Assembly (NCBI RefSeq): GCF_002158905.1
Contig: NZ_CP021431.1
Location: 1,736,001 to 1,800,000 of the forward strand
From: Yoonia vestfoldensis
GTDB taxonomy: Bacteria > Pseudomonadota > Alphaproteobacteria > Rhodobacterales > Rhodobacteraceae
Direction: 5' to 3'
DNA length: 64,000 bases
A model generated the notes under the pieces. That model was not told where the DNA came from. It searched no databases and was given only the letters and a program-made list of their open reading frames with translations. Below, in pieces: positions 1 through 8,268 of this stretch. The stretch's first letter is position 1. Each line of letters begins with the position of its first letter. A program made the translations under genes and the position numbers.

Positions 1-30
1 GCAATCTCCGCTTCGAGCCCAAAGCATCTC

Positions 31-552
31 CTAGATCGAAGCTTTGGCCCACCGCGTGATCACTTCGTTGCGGTCGTTTTCGTTGCGGCATCGCCACTTT
101 TGCGGTCCATCTGCGCTACCGAAAACGTCTGAGATGTAAGTGCGGAACTTCGATCTATTCTTGAGACTGCGAATGGCGAATTTGTATTGCTGCCACGGCC
201 AATCAATGTTGCCGGGTGGAAGTTCTGATCTGGTCTTGCCACGATGTTTCCACGGGCGGGTAGCAAGCCGCCACGCCCTGACATGTTCTGGAGGGTCCAG
301 CCAAACCAAAACGTCAGCCTTCTCAACAGCTTGAGCCAAAAGACTTGGGCCGCCTTCAAGTATCCACGCCTCTTTTTCAAGCGCTTCCGCCAGAGCAGCA
401 TCTATCTCAGCGCGTGGGCGTTGACGCCAGTCCTTCTGGAGCTTGATCGCATCGAAAGAGATCACAGGAACTTCTGGTCGGGCCAAAGCTAACTTTGCAG
501 CGAAGTGGCTTTTCCCGACACCGTTTGATCCAGTGATGATTACCTTTTTCAA
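31..552 (-). CDS. P-loop adenylate-kinase/FlaR-like small NTPase
   Basis: This is a 173-residue soluble protein with a Walker A motif at the N-terminus (GSNGVGKS, about residues 8-15) and an acidic strand LVWLDPP around residue 83 that could be Walker B. The layout resembles small kinases annotated as DNA topology modulation protein FlaR or AAA-type kinases. The substrate cannot be named. The start codon is TTG, preceded by a GAGGCTGGA stretch that can serve as ribosome binding site. Base composition is lower in GC than in the neighbouring tig, which hints at a different origin. It is transcribed in the same direction as tig but lies behind tig's terminator. Nucleotide binding is well supported; the cellular role is not. 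Confidence 0.6.
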   Translation of the reverse strand: MKKVIITGSNGVGKSHFAAKLALARPEVPVISFDAIKLQKDWRQRPRAEIDAALAEALEKEAWILEGGPSLLAQAVEKADVLVWLDPPEHVRAWRLATRPWKHRGKTRSELPPGNIDWPWQQYKFAIRSLKNRSKFRTYISDVFGSADGPQKWRCRNENDRNEVITRWAKASI

Positions 553-660
553 TCCAGCCTCTTCAATAACGCTCTACCGCGCAGGATAGCGATTGTTGTT
601 GGGATATCCAATGGCAACAAAGTCCGCATAACCGACAACCACATCTACGCCCACCCCAAC

Positions 661-690
661 AAAAAAGGGCGCCCGCAGGCGCCCTTTTCC
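661..690 (-). terminator. Rho-independent terminator of tig
   Basis: The 7-bp arms GGGCGCC and GGCGCCC are separated by four bases and followed on the minus strand by a run of six T. It lies about 20 bases past the tig stop codon. The 109 bases between it and the next gene hold no convincing gene. Confidence 0.8.
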
Positions 691-710
691 GTCACGACAT
701 GCTGTCGCGC

Positions 711-2042
711 TTATTCTTCTTCCAGCTTTTCGACCGCTTTTTGCAGATCGTCCTTGCTGACTTCTTTTTCCGTCACGGTCGCGGCGGCAAGGATATGGTC
801 GACAACCTTGTCCTCGAACATCGGGGCCTGCAATTGCTGGCGGAATTGTGCGTTCTGCTGCACGAATTCAAAGAACTGGCGTTCCTGGCCGGGATATTGG
901 CGGGCCTGGTTCATGATGGCTTGGGTCATTTCCTGATCGGTGACCTTCACCTCGGCCTTCTGGCCGATATCGGCCAGCAACAGGCCCAGTTTCACGCGGC
1001 GTTCGGCCAAGGATTTATGCTCTTCGGTGGGCGTGATCTCGGGGTGATCATGGCCCTGCACCTCGGGGTTTTCCTCGTGCCACAGTTGATGCGCGATCTG
1101 GTTGGCTTCGGCCTCGACCAAAGCGGCGGGCAGATCAAAGCTGACGACGCCATCAAGCTGATCCAGCAAGGCGCGTTTGGCCAGCGCGCGCGAGGCACCG
1201 CTATATTCAGCCTCCAGCCGGTCGGCGATCTGGGTCTTGAGCGTGGCCAGATCCTCGGCGCCGAATTTCGTGGCCAGCTCGTCATTGATCTCGGGCGTTT
1301 TGGGCGCGCGGACTTCTTTGATCGTGCAGGTAAAGACGGCTGTCTTGCCGGCCAGATGATCGGCCTGATATTCCGCGGGGAAGGTCACCTCGACATCCTT
1401 GACCTCGCCGGCCTTGACCTTCAGCAACCCGTCTTCAAAGCCGGGGATAAAGGAATTGGACCCCAGCACCAGCGGGTAATCTTCGGCGGAACCGCCTTCA
1501 AAGGCTTCGCCATCAACCTTGCCCACGAAATCCAGAACGACCTGATCGTCCTTTTTCGCTTGGGTTTTCTTGGCTTCATAGGACACGGCCTGCGGCGATG
1601 CGGCCAGATTGTCCAGCGCTTCCTGCACGGCGGCATCATCGGCCTTTACGACCATGCGGTCGATCGTGATCTTGGCGAAATCCACGGCAGGGATCTCGGG
1701 CAGCTTTTCATAGGACACATCGACCTGCACATCATCGCCGGGCGTCCAATCGGGGTTCGACATCTTCATCTCGGGCTGGGCTGCGGGCCGGTCGCCTGTC
1801 GCATCCAGATGCGCGCGCACAGCAGAATCGATGCTGTCCTGCATGGCTTCGCCCATCAGACGCTCGCCATATTGCTTGCGCAGCAGCGCCATCGGGACCT
1901 TGCCCTTGCGAAAGCCTTTCATCTCGATGGTTGGCTGCGCTTCTTTGAGCTTTTCTTCAACCTTCGCGTCCAGTTCCGCCGCGGTGACGGTGATGGCATA
2001 GCCGCGCTTGAGGCCTTCGTTCAGGGTCTCGGTGACCTGCAT
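711..2042 (-). CDS. tig: Trigger factor
   Basis: Ribosome-associated chaperone and peptidyl-prolyl isomerase that binds nascent chains at the exit tunnel. The 443-residue protein has the usual length. An N-terminal ribosome-binding domain holds the GFRKGKVP signature near residue 45. The FKBP-like domain follows (about 155-245, with [14 protein letters not shown] and [11 protein letters not shown]), then the long helical C-terminal chaperone domain. The start at 2042 (MQVTET) is preceded by AGGAC. The reading frame stays open further upstream, but it runs through a tRNA gene, so the longer start is wrong. The leader between tRNA 3' end and start codon is only 23 bases. Confidence 0.97.
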   Translation of the reverse strand: MQVTETLNEGLKRGYAITVTAAELDAKVEEKLKEAQPTIEMKGFRKGKVPMALLRKQYGERLMGEAMQDSIDSAVRAHLDATGDRPAAQPEMKMSNPDWTPGDDVQVDVSYEKLPEIPAVDFAKITIDRMVVKADDAAVQEALDNLAASPQAVSYEAKKTQAKKDDQVVLDFVGKVDGEAFEGGSAEDYPLVLGSNSFIPGFEDGLLKVKAGEVKDVEVTFPAEYQADHLAGKTAVFTCTIKEVRAPKTPEINDELATKFGAEDLATLKTQIADRLEAEYSGASRALAKRALLDQLDGVVSFDLPAALVEAEANQIAHQLWHEENPEVQGHDHPEITPTEEHKSLAERRVKLGLLLADIGQKAEVKVTDQEMTQAIMNQARQYPGQERQFFEFVQQNAQFRQQLQAPMFEDKVVDHILAAATVTEKEVSKDDLQKAVEKLEEE

Positions 2043-2065
2043 TTGCTGTCCTTTTTTACCTATCT

Positions 2066-2150
2066 TGGTGCGGGTGGAGGGACTTGAACCCCCACGCCTT
2101 GCGGCGCCAGAACCTAAATCTGGTGCGTCTACCAATTTCGCCACACCCGC
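2066..2150 (-). tRNA. tRNA-Leu (anticodon UAG)
   Basis: The acceptor arms GCGGGUG and CACCCGC pair perfectly, and CCA is encoded at the 3' end (2066-2068). The anticodon stem CCAGA/UCUGG encloses the loop UUUAGGU, giving anticodon UAG. A long variable arm typical of class II tRNAs is present, and the T arm carries the GGUUCAAGUCC motif. It sits between nnr and tig on the same strand and may be processed from a shared transcript. Confidence 0.95.
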
Positions 2151-2239
2151 ATGATCAAAAGGGGCAGGTTTTCGGGCCTGCCCCATGTTGGGCGCTGTCT
2201 AGCAAAGCTGGTGACGGGATGCGAGAGGAAAATAACCGC

Positions 2240-3886
2240 CTAAAGCCCCAGTTTGCGAAAGATGGCGGGCAGCTGTTCGGGCAAATCCTCGGCAATCAGA
2301 CCGGGGCCGAAATGCAAGGCGGATTCGGCATGCAGCCATGCTGCGGTGACAGCGGCCTGCGACGGGGCAAATCCCCGCGCCAAGAGCCCGGTGATGATCC
2401 CCGCCAGCACATCGCCCGCCCCCGCCGTCGCCAGCCAGGGCGCGCGGCGCGCGTAAACCGCCCCGTGCAGGGTGCAGCCGCCCAAAGGATCGGCAATCAC
2501 CGTATCAGGGCCCTTGCGCAACAGGATGCAGCCCGCCCGCTGGGCGGCGGCGCGCACAGCTGCGACGCGGGACAGCCCGGCCTCGGCCAGATCCGGAAAC
2601 AGCCGCGCGAATTCGCCGTCATGCGGGGTCAGCAGGCACTGGCCATGCAAGGCCGCAAACAGCGCCTTGTCGCGCGCCAAAAGCGTCAGCGCATCGGCAT
2701 CCAGCACCAGCCTTGCAGGGCCAGATTCTGGGCCGGATTCTGGGCCAGATTCCTGCGCAGGCCCGGGACGGGTGGCGGCAAGGGCCAGGCCCAGCATCGC
2801 CGCCGCCCGCGCATCAAGCCCAAAGCCCGGACCAAGACAAAGCGCAGTGATCCGCTTGTCCTGCAACACGGCACGCAGCGCCGCGGCATCGGCGACCTCG
2901 CGCAGCATGATCGCATCAAGCTGCGCCGCATTTTCCGCAATCGCATCAGGCGGGCAGGCAATAGTCACAGCCCCCGCCCCGACCCGCAGCGCGGCACGCG
3001 CCGCCAGGCGGGCGGCGCCACCCTGCCCGCTGCCCCCCGCCAGCACCAGCGCATGGCCATGCGTATATTTATGACCCTGCCCCTTGGCGCAGGCGCGGAT
3101 CAGATCGGGCGGCAGCGCATCAACCAAGGTCACAGCCGGCACCGGACCCGCGCGCAGCACCGCATCACGATAAGGCGCAAGCCCGATATCGGCCACCACC
3201 AGACATCCGCAATATTCCGGCCCCTCGGCCAGGTAATGGCCCAGCTTGGGGCTGTCGAAAGTCACCGTCAGCGCAGCCCGCGGTACCTGTCCCAGCGCCA
3301 GACCGCGATCTGCCGACAAACCCGATGGCAGATCGACCGCCACCAGACGCGGCAGCGCCATCTCGGCCAGACAGGCAAGGATTGCAGCCAATTCCCCCGC
3401 CACTGGCCGCGACAACCCGGTGCCAAAAACCGCATCAACACAAAGATCCGCCCCCGCAGAACGCTGCAAGGCCGCCACATCCAGCGGCTGCACCGGCCCC
3501 ATTGCACGCCAAAGCAATTCTTGCGCCCGCGCATCGGGCGCCTCGGCTCCGATCCCGGCTCCGGCCCCCGCCCCACGCCCAGCCCATGCCAGCACATCCA
3601 CATGCCAGCCCGCCGCATGCAGTATCTGGGCCACGACATACCCGTCACCGCCATTATTGCCTGCACCGCAAAGCACCAGCGCCCGCCGCCCCATCTTTCG
3701 AGTGGAAATATCCCGGGGGTCCGGGGGCTGGCCCCCGGCTGCCGCCAGCTCTGGCCATTGCGCCATGACCGCGTCAACAACAGCGCGCCCCGCCCGCAGC
3801 ATCAAGGCGGATCCGGTCACCGCGCCCTGCGCGATCGCGGCCTGTTCGATGGCGGTCATTTGGGCGGCTGTCAGCAAATAAGTCAA
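2240..3886 (-). CDS. nnr: Bifunctional NAD(P)H-hydrate epimerase / ADP-dependent NAD(P)H-hydrate dehydratase
   Basis: Repairs hydrated NADH and NADPH. The N-terminal YjeF-type epimerase domain carries CGAGNNGGDGYVVA. The C-terminal ribokinase-like dehydratase domain carries GHALVLAGGSGQGG, CLGPGFG, LTPHDGEFARLFP and the ATP site ATAGAGDVLAGI. I place the start at a TTG (MTYLLTAAQM) with AGGGG eight bases upstream, because family members begin this way; a GTG at 3916 would add ten residues. Two oddities stand out. About 17 extra residues (QPPDPRDISTRKM region, about 49-66) just before the epimerase nucleotide loop are encoded by a repeat element. A triplicated ESGP stretch lies near 2720-2757 in the dehydratase half. 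Function is well supported. Confidence 0.93.
   Translation of the reverse strand: MTYLLTAAQMTAIEQAAIAQGAVTGSALMLRAGRAVVDAVMAQWPELAAAGGQPPDPRDISTRKMGRRALVLCGAGNNGGDGYVVAQILHAAGWHVDVLAWAGRGAGAGAGIGAEAPDARAQELLWRAMGPVQPLDVAALQRSAGADLCVDAVFGTGLSRPVAGELAAILACLAEMALPRLVAVDLPSGLSADRGLALGQVPRAALTVTFDSPKLGHYLAEGPEYCGCLVVADIGLAPYRDAVLRAGPVPAVTLVDALPPDLIRACAKGQGHKYTHGHALVLAGGSGQGGAARLAARAALRVGAGAVTIACPPDAIAENAAQLDAIMLREVADAAALRAVLQDKRITALCLGPGFGLDARAAAMLGLALAATRPGPAQESGPESGPESGPARLVLDADALTLLARDKALFAALHGQCLLTPHDGEFARLFPDLAEAGLSRVAAVRAAAQRAGCILLRKGPDTVIADPLGGCTLHGAVYARRAPWLATAGAGDVLAGIITGLLARGFAPSQAAVTAAWLHAESALHFGPGLIAEDLPEQLPAIFRKLGL
3691..3742. repeat. Short repeat element inside nnr
   Basis: The segment begins CCATCTTTCGAG, continues AAATATCCC and ends in a palindrome with arms CCGGGGGC and GCCCCCGG (3721-3738). 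The first 24 bases match 41481-41504 at 20 positions. It lies in frame in nnr and codes for residues with no counterpart in the usual family alignment. Confidence 0.6.
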
Positions 3887-4033
3887 AAGATTGGCCCCTA
3901 AGTTTTCATTTCGCACACTATTTAGTCATCCCGCACAATCCATAATCACCAGCCTCTGTTTCCGGCGGCGCATCCGCATCAGGACTTTGCCACGAATTGT
4001 CCCCGTGCAACAGAAATGGTCTCACCGCTGTGA

Positions 4034-4396
<363 letters not shown>

Positions 4397-4466
4397 CACC
4401 GCTTTCCGCCGCCCGGTCGGGCGTTCGCCAAGCAAAACCCGAGATACTACAGAAAGGTGCCCAAGA

Positions 4467-5873
4467 ATGGACAAGAAAGCTGTTCTCAAACTGATCAAGG
4501 ATGAAGAGGTCGATTACGTCGATATCCGCTTCACCGACCCGCGCGGCAAGTTGCAACACGTCACCGTGGTTGCCGATCTTGTCGACGAAGACTTCCTTGA
4601 CGAAGGCTTCATGTTCGACGGCTCGTCCATCGCAGGCTGGAAATCCATCGACCAATCCGACATGAAACTGATGCCCGACGCCTCCAGCGCCTATGTCGAT
4701 CCGTTCTATGCCGAAAAGACGATCTGCATCCATTGCAACGTGGTCGAACCCGATACGATGGAACCCTATGACCGCGACCCGCGCGGCACCGCCGTCAAGG
4801 CCGAGGAATATCTGAAATCCTCTGGCATCGGCGATTCCGCCTTTTTCGGGCCAGAGGCCGAATTCTTTGTCTTCGACGATGTGCGTTTCAGCGTGTCGAT
4901 GAACAAAGTGTCCTATCAGGTCGATGCGCTGGACGGCGCATGGAACACTGACACCGAATATGAAATGGGCAATACCGGCCATCGTCCGGGCATCAAGGGC
5001 GGCTATTTCCCGGTCAACCCGATTGATGATGCACAGGAAATGCGGTCCGAAATGCTGTCCACGATGAAGCGGATGGGCATGAAAGTGGACAAGCACCACC
5101 ACGAGGTCGCCTCTTGCCAGCACGAGCTGGGCCTGATTTTCGGCACGCTGACCCATCAGGCCGATGAGATCCAGAAATACAAATATGTGATCCACAACGT
5201 GGCGCAGGCTTACGGCAAATCGGCGACCTTCATGCCGAAACCCATCGCTGGCGACAATGGCACCGGGATGCATGTGAACATGTCGATCTGGAAAGACGGC
5301 AAGCCTTTGTTCGCAGGCGACAAATATGCCGATCTGTCGCAAGAGGCGCTGTATTTCATCGGTGGCATCCTGAAACATGCCAAGGCGCTGAACGCGATCA
5401 CCAACCCGACCACGAACAGCTATAAGCGTCTGATCCCCGGCTTCGAAGCCCCCGTGCTGCGCGCCTATTCCGCCCGCAACCGGTCTGGCTGTGTGCGTAT
5501 TCCATGGGCCGAATCGCCCAAGGCAAAACGCGTCGAGGCCCGTTTCCCCGATCCGGCCGCCAACCCTTATCTGGCCTTTGCAGCATTGCTGATGGCCGGG
5601 CTTGACGGGATCAAGAACAAGATCGACCCCGGCCCCTCCTCGGACAAGGATCTTTACGATCTGCCCCCCGAAGAGCTGGCATCGATCCCGACCGTCTGCG
5701 GCTCGCTGCGCGAGGCGCTGGAATCGCTGGAAGCCGATCATGAATTCCTGCTGGCCGGTGACGTGTTCACCAAATCCCAGCTTGAAGGCTATATGGCGCT
5801 GAAGTGGGAAGAGGTTTACGCCTACGAACACACACCGCATCCGATCGAGTTCAAGATGTATTACAGCTGCTGA
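4467..5873 (+). CDS. glnA: Glutamine synthetase type I
   Basis: Makes glutamine from glutamate, ammonia and ATP as a dodecamer. The 468-residue length is that of GSI. The signatures FDGSSIAGW, the ATP-binding [12 protein letters not shown] and [10 protein letters not shown] are present. The adenylylation site is Tyr397 in [10 protein letters not shown], so this is the covalently regulated beta type. The start at 4467 follows the ribosome binding site AGAAAGG; the open frame upstream overlaps glnB and is not used. A strong terminator follows the stop. Confidence 0.98.
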   Translation: MDKKAVLKLIKDEEVDYVDIRFTDPRGKLQHVTVVADLVDEDFLDEGFMFDGSSIAGWKSIDQSDMKLMPDASSAYVDPFYAEKTICIHCNVVEPDTMEPYDRDPRGTAVKAEEYLKSSGIGDSAFFGPEAEFFVFDDVRFSVSMNKVSYQVDALDGAWNTDTEYEMGNTGHRPGIKGGYFPVNPIDDAQEMRSEMLSTMKRMGMKVDKHHHEVASCQHELGLIFGTLTHQADEIQKYKYVIHNVAQAYGKSATFMPKPIAGDNGTGMHVNMSIWKDGKPLFAGDKYADLSQEALYFIGGILKHAKALNAITNPTTNSYKRLIPGFEAPVLRAYSARNRSGCVRIPWAESPKAKRVEARFPDPAANPYLAFAALLMAGLDGIKNKIDPGPSSDKDLYDLPPEELASIPTVCGSLREALESLEADHEFLLAGDVFTKSQLEGYMALKWEEVYAYEHTPHPIEFKMYYSC

Positions 5874-5892
5874 TCGCAGGCTGATTGCAAAG

Positions 5893-5926
5893 AAACCCCG
5901 CCTGAGAGATCAGGTGGGGTTTTTTA
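5893..5926 (+). terminator. Rho-independent terminator after glnA
   Basis: The arms ACCCCGCCTGA and TCAGGTGGGGT form an imperfect stem (one G-T pair) followed by six T. It closes the glnBA operon. The stretch from here to 6103 holds no recognisable gene. Confidence 0.85.
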
Positions 5927-6103
5927 TTGGGTGGGGCAAGCGTGCATGGCGGCGACCTGCGGGCAATCAAAGGCCGGATGTTAAGCCATGCCAAACCTGT
6001 CCCCCTTAGGTCCATTGCCCCGGATCGGTTGTGTCTGTTCCGCCGGTCAGCTAGCCATGCGCAAGCAGCGACGACGCGTCAATTTGAAATGGATGTGGTG
6101 ATC

Positions 6104-6865
6104 ATGACCGTTCTTGTGCAAGTCATAAATCTGGACAGATCACCCGAAAGACTGCGTGCAATCGGGGCTGATCTTGCGCTGGCGGGTTTGGAATGGACGC
6201 GCCTGCCTGCGATTGAGCCTGATAAAGACTACGCGACGACACTGCCCAGCTACCAGCGCGCCCGCGCCCATTATCTTTTCGGGCGCGATCTGACCCGTGG
6301 CGAAGTGGGCTGTTTTGCAAGTCATCTCATGGCGCTGCGCGCATTGGTGAACAGCGGGTATGAAACTGGCCTGATCCTCGAAGATGACGCGCAACCTGAT
6401 CAAGACATGGGCCAGACCATGACCGATATCGCCACCGCATTGGCCAGCACGTCACCCAATTGGGCCTGTGTCAATCTAAGCTATACAACCCGCCTGCGAC
6501 GTCGTGCGATCGCATCCGTTGCCAGCAACACTTTGTACAGAGCCTATCAATTTCCTTTGCTGACATCCGCCCTGCTGTGGCGCAGAGATCATGCAAAATC
6601 ATTTGTCGATTGGTGCGACGACACCGGCATTTATGCGCCCTGCGACAATCAGCTCCGCGATTGGATCGCGCTTGGAAACATTGGCATTTCATGTGAATAT
6701 CCGCCGGTAGGCTTGCGTGCATTTGCCTCGACAATCGCAGACCGGCCTGCCGCGTCATCCTCCCGCACCGGTAGGTTTGGGGGCAGCAAATTATCTGTGC
6801 ATGAACTGCGGCAAAAGCTGCCTTTGTATTGGCGCAGCGGGATTGCCTATCTGACCAGGGCGTGA
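6104..6865 (+). CDS. Glycosyltransferase family 25 (LPS-type)
   Basis: A 253-residue protein of the LgtB/GT25 family, which usually adds galactose or glucose to lipopolysaccharide or glycoproteins. It opens with VQVINLDRSPERL, the typical family start. It continues with GEVGCFASHLMALRALV and the acidic LILEDDAQP motif near residue 92, where DxD-like residues bind the metal-sugar nucleotide. I chose the ATG at 6104, with GGTG a few bases upstream; an ATG at 6089 is possible. It stands alone, with no other polysaccharide genes nearby, so the acceptor is unknown. GC is lower than in glnA, a mild sign of separate origin. Confidence 0.85.
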   Translation: MTVLVQVINLDRSPERLRAIGADLALAGLEWTRLPAIEPDKDYATTLPSYQRARAHYLFGRDLTRGEVGCFASHLMALRALVNSGYETGLILEDDAQPDQDMGQTMTDIATALASTSPNWACVNLSYTTRLRRRAIASVASNTLYRAYQFPLLTSALLWRRDHAKSFVDWCDDTGIYAPCDNQLRDWIALGNIGISCEYPPVGLRAFASTIADRPAASSSRTGRFGGSKLSVHELRQKLPLYWRSGIAYLTRA

Positions 6866-6932
6866 AACCACCCTGTCCCTGCCTTTGCGGGCCTGCGATG
6901 CGATGATGGCAGCGCGGCTGGTCAGGGCGGCG

Positions 6933-6990
6933 AAAGACTTTTGTCAAAAGTCTTTCTCTACACAACAAAAATATTCGTCGAATATTTTTG
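6933..6990. repeat. Pair of perfect palindromes
   Basis: The first inverted repeat (6933-6955) has arms AAAGACTTTT and AAAAGTCTTT around a 3-base loop. The second (6966-6990) has 12-bp arms CAAAAATATTCG and CGAATATTTTTG around one base. Both are AT-rich in a GC-rich setting. They lie between two 3' gene ends, and neither has the T-run of an ordinary terminator. Confidence 0.75.
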
Positions 6991-7009
6991 TCCCGCCCCC
7001 GTGGCATGA

Positions 7010-7040
7010 AAAAGGCGCGCAAGAACATTGCGCGCCTTGA
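7010..7040 (-). terminator. Rho-independent terminator of bioY
   Basis: A perfect 11-bp stem (AAGGCGCGCAA / TTGCGCGCCTT) with a 5-base loop is followed by T on the minus strand, about 25 bases past the bioY stop. Confidence 0.85.
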
Positions 7041-7061
7041 TCTTGTCGCGGTGTTGCGCGT

Positions 7062-7667
7062 TTATTTGCGCGCGTCGCCGATCAGCTTCCACAGGCCGGG
7101 CACCAGCAAGGCGGCCAGACCCAGTTTCAGCGCATCGCCCAGCAGGAACGGTGTCAGGCCCCAGGCCAGGATCGGTGCGTCCAATCCGTAAAGCACTGTC
7201 AGCCAGGCCAGGCCGGGCACATAGATCAGCACATTGCCCGCCAGCATCGCCAGCGCCATCAGCACGACCGACCGGTCCCAGCCCGCGCGTGCCGCATAGC
7301 CCAGTGCCAGCGTCGCCAGCACATAGCCGACCAGATAGCCGCCGGTGCTGCCCATCATATAGCTGATGCCGTTCAGGTCAGCGGTCGAGCTTTGGAACAC
7401 GTCAAAGCCCAGCATCCCCACGATCATCCAGCCGAGAATCGTCGCCAGCCCCAGACGCGGGCCATAGGCCGCACCGATGGTCAGCACGGCGAATGTGCCC
7501 ATGCTGATCGCGACGGGGCTGCCGGGAACCGGCACTTTGATCTTGGCCATGACCGCCAGCAGGACGATGCCGAAAACGACCATCAGCGCCTGTTTGACGC
7601 GCAGCGCGCTGCCTTCGCTTGGGCCGAAAACCTCGGTCATGACGGATTTATTGAGTGCGAGGGCCAT
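7062..7667 (-). CDS. bioY: Biotin transporter substrate-binding component BioY
   Basis: A 201-residue integral membrane protein with about six hydrophobic segments. It is the S component of an energy-coupling-factor biotin importer. Family features include the N-terminal KIKVPVPGSPVAISM region, GPRLGLATILGW, and GSTGGYLVGYVLA with the LAGNVLIYVPGLAWL motif. No bioM (ATPase) or bioN (T component) adjoins it. It may work as a solitary BioY or with a shared ECF module elsewhere. The biotin ligase gene birA also lies in this window, far away. The first ATG is taken as start. Confidence 0.93.
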   Translation of the reverse strand: MALALNKSVMTEVFGPSEGSALRVKQALMVVFGIVLLAVMAKIKVPVPGSPVAISMGTFAVLTIGAAYGPRLGLATILGWMIVGMLGFDVFQSSTADLNGISYMMGSTGGYLVGYVLATLALGYAARAGWDRSVVLMALAMLAGNVLIYVPGLAWLTVLYGLDAPILAWGLTPFLLGDALKLGLAALLVPGLWKLIGDARK

Positions 7668-7740
7668 GTGCCGCTCTCCCCTGTTTGTGATTACCTGCGT
7701 GATTTATTGCCGATGCCGCGTCGCAGCGCAAGCAAAGCCT

Positions 7741-7763
7741 GTAGGGTGCGCTTCAGCGCACCC
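7741..7763. repeat. REP-like palindrome, copy 1
   Basis: GTA is followed by arms GGGTGCGCT and AGCGCACCC around TC. It overlaps the stop codon of the DUF6314 gene. Confidence 0.7.
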
Positions 7764-8175
7764 CCCCGCGATACTCTGTAACGGACGTATAATCCTTGCG
7801 CGGCCCCGTCACATCCCATGTCGCGCGCCAATCCGGCCAGCGGGTAAAATCGTAAACAACGGTATAATGATCGTCTCCGCAGGGATGATCCGTCCCCGCC
7901 ACCTGCCCCGCTGGCGCAAAGCTGTGAAAATCGCGCCCGTCGGCGAACCGGACGATGACCAGCCCGCCCTCAAAATCCCATAGATAGCGGCGCACCGCCT
8001 GCATCACCGGCGCCGCGCCAATCCGCATCTGCCCGCTTTCGGTATAGATCAGCCCTGCCTCACCCACGGGCTGCAACTCCGCGACACCGGTGAAATCGCC
8101 CTGCATTGCCCCAAGCCGGTCGTCGATCCGGCGCAGAACCTGCCAGCGCCCTGCAAAATCATCCCGTCCCAACAC
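7753..8175 (-). CDS. DUF6314 family protein
   Basis: A soluble protein of about 140 residues. It begins with GRDDFAGRWQVLRRIDD and ends with the repeated aromatic pattern HYTVVYDFTRWPDWRATWDVTGPRKDY, cut here for length. This matches the small DUF6314 family as I remember it; no molecular function is known. The frame stays open far upstream, but that part is antisense to purB. I take a GTG at 8175 with GGGAC upstream as start; this is tentative. The gene is divergent from purB, with 93 bases between starts. Its last codons run into a REP-like palindrome. Confidence 0.65.
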   Translation of the reverse strand: MLGRDDFAGRWQVLRRIDDRLGAMQGDFTGVAELQPVGEAGLIYTESGQMRIGAAPVMQAVRRYLWDFEGGLVIVRFADGRDFHSFAPAGQVAGTDHPCGDDHYTVVYDFTRWPDWRATWDVTGPRKDYTSVTEYRGGVR

Positions 8176-8268
8176 CGTATCTGTCCCGTTCTTGGCTTGA
8201 GGCTTGGCCCCGTCCCTCTTATGACGCAAAGGCAACCCGCTGCCCAGACCAACGAAAAGGTGCCCGCC

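Noticed and set aside
699..2087. Long open frame antisense to tig (462 codons)
   Set aside because: High-GC codon bias on the real gene opens the opposite strand; the translation has no recognisable domains and covers tig exactly.
2084..3901. Long open frame antisense to nnr (605 codons)
   Set aside because: Arg/Pro/Gln-rich low-complexity product that mirrors nnr; no start signal and no family.
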